A model generated the notes under the pieces. It was not told the origin of the DNA, did not search any database, and was given only the letters and a program-made list of their open reading frames with translations. A stretch of 64,000 bases of DNA from NCBI GenBank assembly GCA_001899175.1, contig MKVH01000025.1, positions 62,001-126,000 of the forward strand, written 5' to 3'. Shown piece after piece: positions 28,791 to 38,300 of the stretch; position 1 is the first letter of the stretch, and every line of letters starts with the position of its first letter. The DNA comes from Candidatus Kapaibacterium thiocyanatum. Lineage in GTDB: Bacteria > Bacteroidota > Ignavibacteria > Kapaibacteriales > Kapaibacteriaceae. The translations under genes were made by a program, and so were the position numbers.

Positions 28791-28808
28791 TCTTAGATCT
28801 TTCTAAGA
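28791..28808. promoter_or_regulatory. inverted repeat TCTTAGA-N4-TCTAAGA
   Basis: A perfect 7-bp inverted repeat with 4-base spacer, TCTTAGA-TCTT-TCTAAGA. It is AT-rich in a GC-rich setting and lacks a T tract, so it looks like an operator rather than a terminator. It lies 294 bases after the Rrf2 gene and 168 bases before the glycosyltransferase start. A second hairpin, CCGGGG/CCCCGG, lies just upstream at 28759-28776. Confidence 0.45.
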
Positions 28809-28872
28809 CTTCGGTAGTCCGTACTTGAAGTATCTTGCATGCAACTCCGGTGAACAATCTGCGTATTCCGTG

Positions 28873-28908
28873 CGCTGTCCGGGCCTGAGGGGCCCGGATC
28901 ACACAGCG
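28873..28908. other. bulged stem-loop of unknown role
   Basis: CGCTGT and CCGGGCC (28873-28885) pair with GGCCCGG (28891-28897) and ACAGCG (28903-28908) around a TGAGG loop, with a 5-base bulge on the 3' side. There is no T tract. It could be a leader structure of the glycosyltransferase mRNA or a weak terminator for the upstream unit. Nothing else is seen in 28749-28976. Confidence 0.4.
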
Positions 28909-28976
28909 ATCAGCGACCAGTGCATCAGTATTTCGGGCATGGCCAGAGCCGGTCCGCCGTTATTCGACAACTCCGT

Positions 28977-30119
28977 ATGCCCGACCACATCATCCATATC
29001 AATACCTCCTGTTCGTGGGGTGGTCTGGAGCAGTATACGGCACAGTATATTCGCGAACTTCAACGGCGCGGCGTGGAGAATACGGCCGTCGTCAGTGCGG
29101 GCACGAGGCTGGAAACGGATCTGCGCGATGCGGGCATCGATGTGGTGCGGGCACACCGGAACCGGCATGTCAGCCCTGTCGACATCCGTACCGTACGTCG
29201 ATATCTGAAGCGGCATCGCGACGCCATCGTCCATTCGCATACGCGCATCGATGTCTGGACGGGATCCCTGGCGACGGTCGGCATGGACGCTCGGCACGTG
29301 AATACCCTGTACATGATCGCCGTGGACAAGCACGATCCGTTGCATCGCTTCATCTATGGCCATGTCGATGCCATCGTCAGTACGTCGTCGGTGAACAACG
29401 ATGCGATACGACGGGGCTTCCCGATTCCTGCCGAGCGGATACGGCTGATACGCTACATGCGCGATCCCGGGACGTTCAGCAGGGATGAAGACGCCCGTCG
29501 TCAGCTCCGGCAATCCTGGGGAGTGCCGGACGACGTCATCGTCGTCGGTCTCGCCTGCAGGATCGATCCACAGAAGGGTGTGCGCGAATTCGTCGAGGCA
29601 CTGTCGTCGCTTCCCGTGGACGTACTGGAGCGTGTCCTGTTCGTCGTCGTCGGTGAGCCAACCGTGGAGCGTATCGACGACGAGGGCCGCCCCGTACACG
29701 AGGCCGCATCCGCGGAGCTCTATGGCTGGTTGAGGGACCAGACGCAAGGGAGCTACGGCCGCTACCTGCGCGTCATGCCCTTCCAGAAGAATCTCGCCGG
29801 CGTTCTGTCGGCATTCGACGTCTTCGTTCTCGCATCGTATGGTGAAATGTACGCGCTCTCCGTCGTCGAGGCCATGATGTGCGGTCTGCCCGTCATCGGT
29901 ACGGATGGGGGAGGGACGCCGGAACAACTGGCCGACGGACGAGGCCTCGCCATCGTATCGAGATCGCCCCGGGCCATCGCCGATGCGGTGACGAACTATG
30001 TCCGTAATCCCGAACTACGACAGGAACACGCACGGCGAGGACGTGCATGGGCCATCGCCGAACATGCACCCGATGCCGTCATGGAACGCTGGCTGTCCCT
30101 CTATCATTCATTGCTCTGA
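28977..30119 (+). CDS. glycosyltransferase family 4 (GT-B)
   Basis: A 380-residue GT4-type enzyme transferring a sugar from a nucleotide donor. The acceptor-side domain opens with IIHINTSCSWGGLEQYTAQY, the usual GG-x-E entry. The donor-binding part has VGLACRIDPQKGVREFVEAL and the E-x7-E motif in YGEMYALSVVEAMMCGLPV followed by GTDGGGTPEQL. It is cytoplasmic or membrane-peripheral and probably builds surface polysaccharide or lipid-linked glycan. The ATG at 28977 is preferred over 28920 because the family motif starts there. The aminotransferase gene follows after 10 bases, so the two are likely one unit. Confidence 0.88.
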   Translation: MPDHIIHINTSCSWGGLEQYTAQYIRELQRRGVENTAVVSAGTRLETDLRDAGIDVVRAHRNRHVSPVDIRTVRRYLKRHRDAIVHSHTRIDVWTGSLATVGMDARHVNTLYMIAVDKHDPLHRFIYGHVDAIVSTSSVNNDAIRRGFPIPAERIRLIRYMRDPGTFSRDEDARRQLRQSWGVPDDVIVVGLACRIDPQKGVREFVEALSSLPVDVLERVLFVVVGEPTVERIDDEGRPVHEAASAELYGWLRDQTQGSYGRYLRVMPFQKNLAGVLSAFDVFVLASYGEMYALSVVEAMMCGLPVIGTDGGGTPEQLADGRGLAIVSRSPRAIADAVTNYVRNPELRQEHARRGRAWAIAEHAPDAVMERWLSLYHSLL

Positions 30120-30129
30120 GTATCCGAAC

Positions 30130-31296
30130 ATGCTACCCTTGACCGATCCCTACGTGTCGCCTGCAGCCTGGGATCTTCTACGTGATTGTATGGATCGTCG
30201 CGCCTTCGCAGGTGATGGCGTGCTCTGCGGGCAGGCAGAGGAAGAACTCAGGAACATGACGGGAGCGTCCGACGTCCTGCTCACCACCTCATGCACGCAT
30301 GCCCTTGAACTGGCCACGTCCATGATCGAAGGGAAGGAAGGCGACGAGATCATCCTGCCGTCCTTCACCTTCACGTCCACCGCAACCGCCATCGTCCAGG
30401 CCGGCTTCGTTCCCATCTTCGCGGACGTGGATCCGTCGACGATGAACATCGATCCGGATGACGTGAGGCGTTGCATCACGTCACGTACCCGTGCCGTCAT
30501 CGCCGTTCACTATGCAGGCGTCGCCTGCGACATGGACGCGCTGGACGCCATCGTTTCGGACTGTGGCGCTGTCCTGATCGAGGATGCGGCACACAGCCTC
30601 GGTGGCTCGTGGAATGGACGCGCCCTCGGTACCATCGGCGGTATGGGCGCCTACAGCTTCCATGCTTCCAAGAACTTCGCCTGCGGCGAAGGAGGAGCGT
30701 TCACGACGGCCGATGCATCCATCGTGGAACGCGCCGAGATCTACCGTGAAAAGGGAACGAACCGCAAGCAGTTCTTCCGTGGCACTGTCGACAAGTATAC
30801 ATGGGTAGGACGCGGTTCGAGCTATGTCATGGCCGATCCGCTGGCCGCACTCCTGCTCTCGTCGTTGCGCGATCGCGATATCATCCAGCGGCACAGGCAG
30901 AGACTCGTATCGCGCTATCGCGAACTGCTCGGCGATGGAGAGATGTCCGACGTCGTCACGTTGCCGACGATACCCGACTATGCCGCACCGGCATGGCACC
31001 TCATGCACGTCATCCTCGCAAGCGAGGAGCTCCGCGATTCGCTCATGAATCATCTGCGCAGCAATGACGTCGGTGCCGCCTTCCATTACATTCCGCTGCA
31101 TACGTCGCCGATGGGACGCAGCATCGCGGCATCGCCACGGCACCTTCCTGCAACGGACGAGTATGCCGGCCGCCTGCTTCGCCTTCCCTTGCATACGCAC
31201 ATGACGGTGGCGGATGTGGAGCGTATCGTCGATCTTATCGGTACATGGCGGATGTCGGTCGCCGGCGGCTCACCTGTCGTGCAGGGCGCATGGTAG
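30130..31296 (+). CDS. DegT/DnrJ family sugar aminotransferase, WecE-like
   Basis: A 388-residue PLP enzyme that aminates keto-deoxy sugars bound to dTDP. The PLP lysine lies in FHASKNFACGEGG, and LIEDAAHSLGG is the conserved acidic segment. REKGTNRKQFFRGTVDKYTWVGRGSSY closely resembles WecE/RffA, which makes dTDP-4-amino-4,6-dideoxygalactose. The substrate is inferred from this. It follows the GT4 gene by 10 bases and suggests that an amino-deoxysugar is transferred to a surface glycan. No other sugar-nucleotide genes are nearby. Confidence 0.87.
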   Translation: MLPLTDPYVSPAAWDLLRDCMDRRAFAGDGVLCGQAEEELRNMTGASDVLLTTSCTHALELATSMIEGKEGDEIILPSFTFTSTATAIVQAGFVPIFADVDPSTMNIDPDDVRRCITSRTRAVIAVHYAGVACDMDALDAIVSDCGAVLIEDAAHSLGGSWNGRALGTIGGMGAYSFHASKNFACGEGGAFTTADASIVERAEIYREKGTNRKQFFRGTVDKYTWVGRGSSYVMADPLAALLLSSLRDRDIIQRHRQRLVSRYRELLGDGEMSDVVTLPTIPDYAAPAWHLMHVILASEELRDSLMNHLRSNDVGAAFHYIPLHTSPMGRSIAASPRHLPATDEYAGRLLRLPLHTHMTVADVERIVDLIGTWRMSVAGGSPVVQGAW

Positions 31297-31352
31297 ACGG
31301 TTACCGGCTTCGCGACGAACCATAGATATTGTCCATTCATACGATATCCCTC

Positions 31353-31823
31353 ATGACTCCTTCGTTCGTCACCATCGAATCGTTCAAGGTCACAGGACCG
31401 AACGTCCGCACCGACCTCGCGACGGAACTGAATCCCGATACCGGGCGACTCAAACCCATGTGGACACGTTTCCTCGAAGAGAACGTCATGGCGACGATTC
31501 CGAACCAGGTGGACGGCTCCACGGTCTACGGCGTCTATTCCGACTATCAATCCGATCAGAACGGTCCGTACACGGCTACCGCCGGACTGCGGGTCAGCGC
31601 AGACGTCGGGAACGTTCCCGATCTCCACACCGTCGTCGTGAACGGTGGTGACTATCTCGTCTTCGAAGCCGAAGGACCGATACCCGATGTCGTCGGCAAG
31701 GTGTGGAGAGAGATATGGGCCTACTTCGAGAGCGGCGCCGATTACAGGCGCAGGTACTCGACGGACTTCGAACGCTATGCGAATACGGATTCCGTTGCGG
31801 TCTACATCTCCGTGGAACGCTGA
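31353..31823 (+). CDS. GyrI-like/AraC effector-binding domain protein
   Basis: A 156-residue stand-alone effector-binding domain. FVTIESFKVTGPNVRT at the start, VYGVYSDYQSDQNGPYTATAGLRV in the middle and VVVNGGDYLVFEAEGPIPDVVGKVWREIW match the fold shared by GyrI/SbmC and AraC-type C-terminal domains. Such proteins bind small cationic or aromatic ligands, and some hydrolyse them. No DNA-binding domain is present. The ATG at 31353 gives a normal family length. It stands alone between unrelated genes. Confidence 0.75.
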   Translation: MTPSFVTIESFKVTGPNVRTDLATELNPDTGRLKPMWTRFLEENVMATIPNQVDGSTVYGVYSDYQSDQNGPYTATAGLRVSADVGNVPDLHTVVVNGGDYLVFEAEGPIPDVVGKVWREIWAYFESGADYRRRYSTDFERYANTDSVAVYISVER

Positions 31824-31892
31824 CCGGCATCCTTTCGGGCCGTTCCACGTCCAACGATTATGACAGGAATGCAGGTTGGATCGGAGGTCGCC

Positions 31893-33248
31893 ATGCGCTG
31901 GAGAATGCTCGAGGCGGTAGCCGCCATGATCGTCATGTCCACGACGGTCATGACGGCACAGGAGAATCATGATCATCACGATCATGGCGATATGACGATG
32001 GGAACCGCCGATGCCATGAAGATGGACCATACATCCATGATGTCGCACGGATTTTCCAGATCGCTGCCGATGAATCGCAACGGGTCGGGAACCTCATGGA
32101 TGCCCGACGCTTCGCCCATGTTCGGCTACATGGGCCATGCAGGCTCGTGGATGATCATGGCGCATGGTAACATCTTCGGCAGGTATACCGCACAGGACGT
32201 GACGCGCACGACGTCACGCGGAGCCTCGTTGTTCGATGCACCCAACTGGGCGATGGTCATGGCACAGACTCCGGTAGGAAGCCGCGGCCTGTTCCGCACG
32301 AGCATCATGGCTTCGCTCGACAGGCTGGTGATGCCCGGCGACGGTTATCCGCTGCTCTTCCAGTCCGGTGAGTCCTGGGAAGGACGTCCTCTCGTGGACA
32401 GGCAGCATCCGCACGACGTGCTGGCCGAGCTCTCCGTCGCCTATACCCATATGTTCTCGCCCGACGTCGACGCTACGGTCTATCTCGCCTATCCCGGTGA
32501 ACCGGCCATCGGTCCTACGGCCTTCATGCACCGTATATCGAGCATGTTCACGGCCGACGCACCGCTCGGACATCATTGGCAGGATGCGACGCACATCACC
32601 TACGGTGTGGCGACGGCAGGCCTGCGTACCGGCCCGGTGAAGTTCGAAGGATCGGTATTCACCGGTCGTGAGCCGGACGAGGATCGCTGGGTTCCGGACA
32701 AGCCGCGGTTCGACTCGTGGTCTGCACGGCTGTCGTGGAATCCCACGTCGACCCTGGCCTTGCAGGTGTCTCATGGTCTCATCATGCACCCCGAAGTGCT
32801 CAAGCCCGAGGTCAACGTGCGTCGCACCACGGCATCGGTCATGCATACCACACGACTCGCATCGTCGACATGGATCGCATCGACGCTCGCATGGGGATAT
32901 AACGACATCGACGAACACCATCGCGAACATTCGCTGCTGCTCGAGAGCGCACTGCTGACGTCGGGCACGGCCATTTCCTTCAGAGGGGAAGTCGTCCAGA
33001 AAGGCGCCGACGAACTGGTACTGCCGGAGAGCATGTTCGGACACGATGCACGTTTCGACATCGGCAGTATCTCGCTATCCGTTTCGCGTTCACTCGTCAC
33101 GATCGGTGAAACCGCTCTCTGGGCGGGCCTGCAAGGTGCGGTGGGAGTAGTGCCCGGGAATCTCGACCCCATCTATGGCCGAACGCCGCTCTCCCTGCAA
33201 GCCTTCATCCGTATCAGTCCCGACATGATGTCCGAAGGTGCGGACTGA
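31893..33248 (+). CDS. His/Met-rich outer-membrane beta-barrel-like protein
   Basis: A 451-residue exported protein. GGAGGT at 31883-31888 precedes the ATG at 31893, which opens signal peptide MRWRMLEAVAAMIVMSTTVM. The mature N-terminus is rich in His, Met and Asp (NHDHHDHGDMTMG), a likely metal-binding stretch. The rest alternates in beta-strand pattern and contains QHPHDVLAELSVAYTH. Similar proteins are often found near copper-resistance genes, but the function is not established. Copper or silver handling is inference from composition. Confidence 0.65.
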   Translation: MRWRMLEAVAAMIVMSTTVMTAQENHDHHDHGDMTMGTADAMKMDHTSMMSHGFSRSLPMNRNGSGTSWMPDASPMFGYMGHAGSWMIMAHGNIFGRYTAQDVTRTTSRGASLFDAPNWAMVMAQTPVGSRGLFRTSIMASLDRLVMPGDGYPLLFQSGESWEGRPLVDRQHPHDVLAELSVAYTHMFSPDVDATVYLAYPGEPAIGPTAFMHRISSMFTADAPLGHHWQDATHITYGVATAGLRTGPVKFEGSVFTGREPDEDRWVPDKPRFDSWSARLSWNPTSTLALQVSHGLIMHPEVLKPEVNVRRTTASVMHTTRLASSTWIASTLAWGYNDIDEHHREHSLLLESALLTSGTAISFRGEVVQKGADELVLPESMFGHDARFDIGSISLSVSRSLVTIGETALWAGLQGAVGVVPGNLDPIYGRTPLSLQAFIRISPDMMSEGAD

Positions 33249-33274
33249 CGAAGCCTGCCGTCGCTTGTGACAGT

Positions 33275-33514
33275 CTATGCCTTCGACGTGCGCGTGGACT
33301 TTCTCCGCATCGTCGTCGTTCTCGGCGTCGTGCTTCCCGATGGTGTTCGACGCGGTACCTTCAGTCCTGCATCCCTCGCTACTTCGAGGGCGATCGCGAT
33401 CGCCTGTTTCTTGTCGGTGACCTTATGTCCCGACCCGCTCTTCAGATCGCCTTCCCCGAACTCGCGCATCACCTTGGCGATCTTCTTCCGCGCGGCTTTC
33501 GATGTCGTTGCCAT
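33275..33514 (-). CDS. small basic DUF6496-like protein
   Basis: A 79-residue, lysine/arginine-rich protein. The segment KKIAKVMREFGEGDLKSGSG followed by KVTDKKQAIAIALEVAR matches the short DUF6496-type family. The C-terminal tail (TTPRTTTMRRKSTRTSKA) resembles a nucleic-acid-binding basic tail. The function is unknown; a nucleoid or stress-related role is a guess. It is convergent with the preceding outer-membrane gene and divergent from the DUF421 gene. Confidence 0.65.
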   Translation of the reverse strand: MATTSKAARKKIAKVMREFGEGDLKSGSGHKVTDKKQAIAIALEVARDAGLKVPRRTPSGSTTPRTTTMRRKSTRTSKA

Positions 33515-33601
33515 GGTCGTACTCCGGTGATTGATCGACAGCAGCCATGGAAATCATATCGTTGCTCCGATGATAATGTTCCGTTCCATCTGGAGACAGA
33601 T

Positions 33602-34093
33602 ATGATCACACCTGGACTGGCATTGCAGACGGCAGCGCAGACCTTCGTGCTTCTCTGGTTCGTCCTGCTCGGACTGAAGGCCATCGGCCGCCGCGTATTC
33701 GGCGAGCTCGGTCCGCAGGACATCATCCTCATCGTCCTGCTCGCGGAGTCGATGGATATCGGCTTGACTCCACAGGGCGCGGGCTTCATGGGAAGCATCA
33801 TCAGTGGAATCGTACTCATGGGGACGATGGCCCTCGTGGAACGCATACGTCCATTACGCGACTGGCTCGATGGATCGCCCGTCATGATCGCAAGGGACGG
33901 ACGGATCATCGAAGCGGTGATGAGGAAGGGTCATATCTCCATGTCCGACCTCGAGAAGGTGGCGCGGGAATACGGATTCGCCCACATCGACGTCATGATG
34001 CTGGAAGGTGACGGCAGCATAACCGGTGTACTGAAACCGGGTTACGTCGCGACGAGGAATTCGAAGAAGCCGTTCCGTCCCGGGGCCGGATGA
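33602..34093 (+). CDS. DUF421/YetF family membrane protein
   Basis: A 163-residue protein. Three hydrophobic helices lie in the first half (FVLLWFVLLGLKAIGRR, DIILIVLLAESM, IISGIVLMGTMALVE). The soluble YetF-like domain (SPVMIARDGRIIEAVMRKGHISMSDLE) follows. The family is widespread in stress or sporulation settings, with no defined activity. The ATG at 33602 fits the family start. It is the first of three small plus-strand genes with stress-type annotations. Confidence 0.8.
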   Translation: MITPGLALQTAAQTFVLLWFVLLGLKAIGRRVFGELGPQDIILIVLLAESMDIGLTPQGAGFMGSIISGIVLMGTMALVERIRPLRDWLDGSPVMIARDGRIIEAVMRKGHISMSDLEKVAREYGFAHIDVMMLEGDGSITGVLKPGYVATRNSKKPFRPGAG

Positions 34094-34174
34094 TTCCGGG
34101 GAACAATTGTCCGGCGGTCACGTCCACCACCGGTAACGGTATGTCGTTCTCCCACACTTTCCCGGAGTAGTACC

Positions 34175-34696
34175 ATGACGTCACTCAATAACCTGCAGGA
34201 CTTGTATGTCCAGCAAATCAAGGACCTGTACAGCGCCGAACGGCAACTGATGCAGGCTCTTCCGAAGATGGCCAAGGCAGCTCACGCGCCCGAACTCAAG
34301 GAAGCCATCACGTCGCACCTCGCCCAGACCGAAGGTCATGCGGACAGACTGCAGACCATCCTGAACGGACTCGACATCAAGATGGGAAGCCATACGTGCA
34401 AAGCGATGGCAGGCATCATCGACGAAGGGAACGAGATACTGAAGATGAAGGGCGATCCCGACGTCCTCGATGCAGGCATCATCGCTGCCGCACAACGCGC
34501 GGAGCACTACGAGATCGCAGGATACGGATGCGTGCGTACGTATGCGCGTACGCTCGGTCTGACGGAAGACGAGAAACTCCTGCAGAAGACGCTGGACGAG
34601 GAAGGTGCCACGGACAAGCGATTGACGAAGCTTGCCGAAGGGGCCATCAACAATCGTGCGAGAGCCGATCACATGCCGGCCGAACATGTGGAATGA
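34175..34696 (+). CDS. ferritin-like DUF892 (YciE/YciF) protein
   Basis: A 173-residue four-helix protein of the YciE/YciF family, which has a ferritin-like fold and a possible di-metal site. The opening LNNLQDLYVQQIKDLYSAERQL and later DEGNEILKM and QRAEHYEIAGYGCVRTYA are family hallmarks, with Glu/His ligands in E-H-Y-E. It is usually induced under osmotic or general stress in other bacteria. GGAG at 34164-34167 precedes the ATG. Confidence 0.9.
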   Translation: MTSLNNLQDLYVQQIKDLYSAERQLMQALPKMAKAAHAPELKEAITSHLAQTEGHADRLQTILNGLDIKMGSHTCKAMAGIIDEGNEILKMKGDPDVLDAGIIAAAQRAEHYEIAGYGCVRTYARTLGLTEDEKLLQKTLDEEGATDKRLTKLAEGAINNRARADHMPAEHVE

Positions 34697-34713
34697 CCAT
34701 GCTATCTTGACGC

Positions 34714-35214
34714 ATGGCAACACCGACCGGCAGTCATCGCTTCACCGCGCCCATCCTCCGTCAGGACTACGGGATGAAGCAGCACTATGCGCCGATACCC
34801 ACCGACCTGGCGAATGACTATCTCGCACACGGCATCCGTCGCATCGTCGTGACGATGAACGGACGCGACGTACGCCGTGCCATACAGTCGAGCAAGGACG
34901 GCGACAGGTTCATTCTTCTCGGTATTCCGCTGTTGCGCGAGATACGTGCCGGCTTCGGAGATATGGTGGAGATCATCATGCGACCGGATCCCGAACCGGA
35001 TCTCGTGGATCTCGGCGAAGAGTTCACGGCGGTTCTGGAACTCGACGACGAAGCGGCGGAACGGTTCTACGCCATGACTCCCGGACGACAGCGCTCGCTG
35101 GCATTGTACGTCACGAGTGCGAAGCGGACGGAGACGCGTATCGCCCGCGCACTCGAGCTCGCCGAAAAGATCAGGACGCGGACGCTCTACGGTGACAGGA
35201 AGAAGGAAGGATAG
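34714..35214 (+). CDS. DUF1905 plus YdeI/OmpD-associated domain protein
   Basis: A 166-residue protein. The N-terminal DUF1905 domain (about 8-95, HRFTAPILRQ to GFGDMVEIIM) is followed by an OmdA-type helical domain (about 105-155) with RQRSLALYVTSAKRTETRIARAL, where S-A-K-x-x-E-T-R is diagnostic. The function is unknown; relatives occur as small cytoplasmic proteins in stress regulons. It starts 17 bases after the ferritin-like gene and is probably co-transcribed. A strong bidirectional hairpin follows. Confidence 0.8.
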   Translation: MATPTGSHRFTAPILRQDYGMKQHYAPIPTDLANDYLAHGIRRIVVTMNGRDVRRAIQSSKDGDRFILLGIPLLREIRAGFGDMVEIIMRPDPEPDLVDLGEEFTAVLELDDEAAERFYAMTPGRQRSLALYVTSAKRTETRIARALELAEKIRTRTLYGDRKKEG

Positions 35215-35241
35215 CCTCCCTGCCCGATCGTGCATGAAATG

Positions 35242-35277
35242 GAACACCCGCATCGGCATGTGTCGATGCGGGTGTTC
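35242..35277. terminator. bidirectional terminator between convergent units
   Basis: A perfect 14-bp stem GAACACCCGCATCG (35242-35255) / CGATGCGGGTGTTC (35264-35277) lies with an 8-base loop between the DUF1905 gene and the RND pump gene. GTTTG follows on the plus strand and CATTTC on the minus strand, so it can serve both. Confidence 0.75.
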
Positions 35278-35320
35278 GTTTGATGGCCGTTCCTGGGAAC
35301 GCTGTTGGTTACGCTCCCGA

Positions 35321-38300
35321 TCAGGCCGTGATACTGTCGTTCGGAAGGACGATTTCCTCGTCGTCCACGTCGGCCAGGTCTTCAAGGATGAGCTTGGCCT
35401 GCTTGTTCGTGATCTCACGCTTCAGCATGTCGATGATGAGATAGACGGACGGTACGACGACGAGCGTCAGGAGCATGGAGCTCGTGAGTCCGCCGATCAG
35501 CACCCATGCCAGGCCGCTCTTCCATTCGGCGCCCGCGCCCGAGGCGAGGGCGATGGGCATCATACCGAAGACCATGGCCAGCGTCGTCATGAGGATCGGA
35601 CGCAGACGCGTCCTGCCTGCGAGGATGAGGGCTTCGATGGTGTTGTGCCCTTCCGCCTTCTTGTGATTCGCGAAGTCCACGATCAGGATGGCGTTCTTCG
35701 CCACGAGGCCGATGAGCATGATCATGCCGAGCATCGAGAAGATGCTGAGGGGCTGCATCGACAGGGCCAGGGCGAGCAATGCGCCCACGACGGCGACAGG
35801 AATGGAGAACAGCACGACGAAGGGATAGATGTAGGAATCGTAGAGAGCCACCATGATGAGGTAGACGAAGAGGATCGATGCGATGAGGGCGAAGCCGAGA
35901 TTGGCGAAGGCTTCGTTCATGTTCTTCGCATTGCCCTCGAACGCAACCGTCGTTCCCGGCGGAATGTTCGATTCCTTCACCCACTGCGTCATCTGGCTGG
36001 TGATCGTACCGCTCGATACACCGAGTACCTGCGACGACACCGTTACCGACGGAATGCGGTTCTTGCGTTCGAGCTTGGACGGGCTCGTGCTCTGGCCGAT
36101 GCTTGCGAACTGGCTCAACAGGATGCTTTCGCCACGGTTGTTGGTGAAACCCAGTCGGGAGAGATCGCTGACGCTCCGGCGGTTGAACGCGTCGTACATG
36201 ATGTTGATGTCGTAGTCCTTGCCATCCTGCGTGAACTTCGTATCCGTGTTGCCGCTGAAGGCCGCCTGCATGTTCATGCCTACGACGTCCATCGAGAGCC
36301 CGAGCTCCGTCATCTTGTCCCGGTCCACGTTGACCGTGATTTCCGGATTGCCCGTTTCCACGGAGAGCTTCACTTCCGACGTGCCCTGGAGCGAGCGCAG
36401 CTTCTGCATCACGCTGTCCGCGATGCGGAAGTTGGTGGCGAGGGAATTGCCCGTCACGGAAATCTGGATCGGTGCCTGGTTGGCCGCACCCGTGATGCTG
36501 ATGGCCGACGAACTCACCTTGACGTTCGGCAGGATCTCCTCCAGCTTCAGCTTCGTCATCTTCGCCACGATATTCGATGCATGGGAGCGTTTCTTGCGGT
36601 CCACGAGCTTGACGTTGATCTCGGACTTGTTCGTGGCCTCGTTGCTGCCGGATTGCCCCGTCGTGGTACCGACGCTGGAGAAGACGTGCGTGACGTCCGG
36701 ATCCTTGAAGAGGAATTCTTCGGCACGCTGCGTCGCCTGGTTGGTCTGCTCGAGGGTGGCGTTCTGCGGAAGCTCCAGCGTGATGACGTATTCGCCCGTA
36801 TCGCCCTGGCTCACGAATTCGCTGCCGATGAAGCCGTTGCCGATGAGGGCGAAGGAGGCGACGAGCAGTACGACAGTGATACCGAGGACGTACCGCTTGT
36901 GGCCGAGTGCCCACCGCAGGACACCGCTGTATGCGGCCGCCAGCTTGTCGATCATACGCTCGAAGCCGGAGACGAGGCGTCCCGTCAGCCGCTTCGGATC
37001 GAGGTGCTCGAGGCGCGCGATGCGCGACGCCAGCAATGGCGTGAGGGTGAACGAGACGAAGAGACTCATCAGCGTCGATACGACGATGACGATGGAGAAC
37101 TGCAGCAGAAGGTTCGAGATGAGGCCTCCGACCATCGTGATCGGAAGGAAGACGACGACGTCGACGAGCGTGATGCCCACGGCCGTGAAGCCGATCTCGC
37201 TACGGCCGCGGATGGATGCCTTCACCCGCTCCTCACCATCCTCGAGATGTCGGTAGATGTTCTCCAGTACGACGATCGAGTCGTCGACGAGGATGCCCAC
37301 GACGAGCGAGATGGCCAGCAGCGTCATGAGGTTGAGCGAGAAGCCGAGCATGTACATCACGGCGAAGACGGAGATCAGTGATGCCGGAATGGCGATCATG
37401 ACGATGAGGGCATTCCGCAGACTGTGCAGGAACAGTAGCATGCACAAGGCCACGATGATCACGGCGAGGGCGAGGTCGAAGAGGACGGCATTGGCCGCCG
37501 CCAGGGTGAAGTCCGACGTATCCGATGCGATGTCGAACTTCAGTCCCTTGTCCTTGTAGATCTCTTCGATGTTCTTGAGTTCCTTCTTGATGAGCTTGCT
37601 CAGCTCGACGGCGTTGGCGTCGTTCTGCTTCTGGATCAGCAGGCCGACGGAGTTCACGCCGTCGATACGGCTGAAGGTCTTGATATCCTTCACACCGTCT
37701 TCGACGGTGGCCACTTCCGACACACGGATGGGCGAGCCCGTGGCCTTGTCGTTCGCCACGATCACGTTCCGGATGTCGTCGAGCGTGAGATACTTGCCAC
37801 GCAGGCGGATCAGCGACTGCGATTCGTCGCTCTTGACCTTGCCGGTAGGGAATTCGAGGTTGGCCTTCTGGACGGCCTGGACGATCTGCATGAGGGAGAT
37901 GCCCATGGCTTCGCACTGCTGGCGATTCACCTGGATCTTGATCTCTCGCTCCTCACCGCCGATGATCGTGACCTGGGCCGCACCCTTGAGCTTCGCAAGT
38001 GCCGGTGTGATCTCGTCCTTCACGATCGTGAACAGTGCACTCGACGGCATGCGGGCCGTGACGCCGAGTCGCATGATCGGCGCTTCGTCGAAGGAGAACT
38101 TTCCGAGAGCGGGAGATTCGGCATCGTCGGGCAGCTTGGACGCGATGGCGTTGATCTTGCGCTGTGCGTCCTGGATGGCGATGTCGGCATTGGCGTTCGG
38201 CTTGAGCATGAGGACGACGGACGATACGCTTTCCATGGATGTGGAGCGGATCTCGTCGAGATTCTCGAGGTTGGAGAGAGCGTCCTCGATACGCTTCGTG

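Noticed and set aside
28639-28902. Minus-strand open frame across the G10 tract
   Set aside because: Low-complexity Pro/Arg-rich translation without a ribosome binding site; it spans the hairpins and palindrome.
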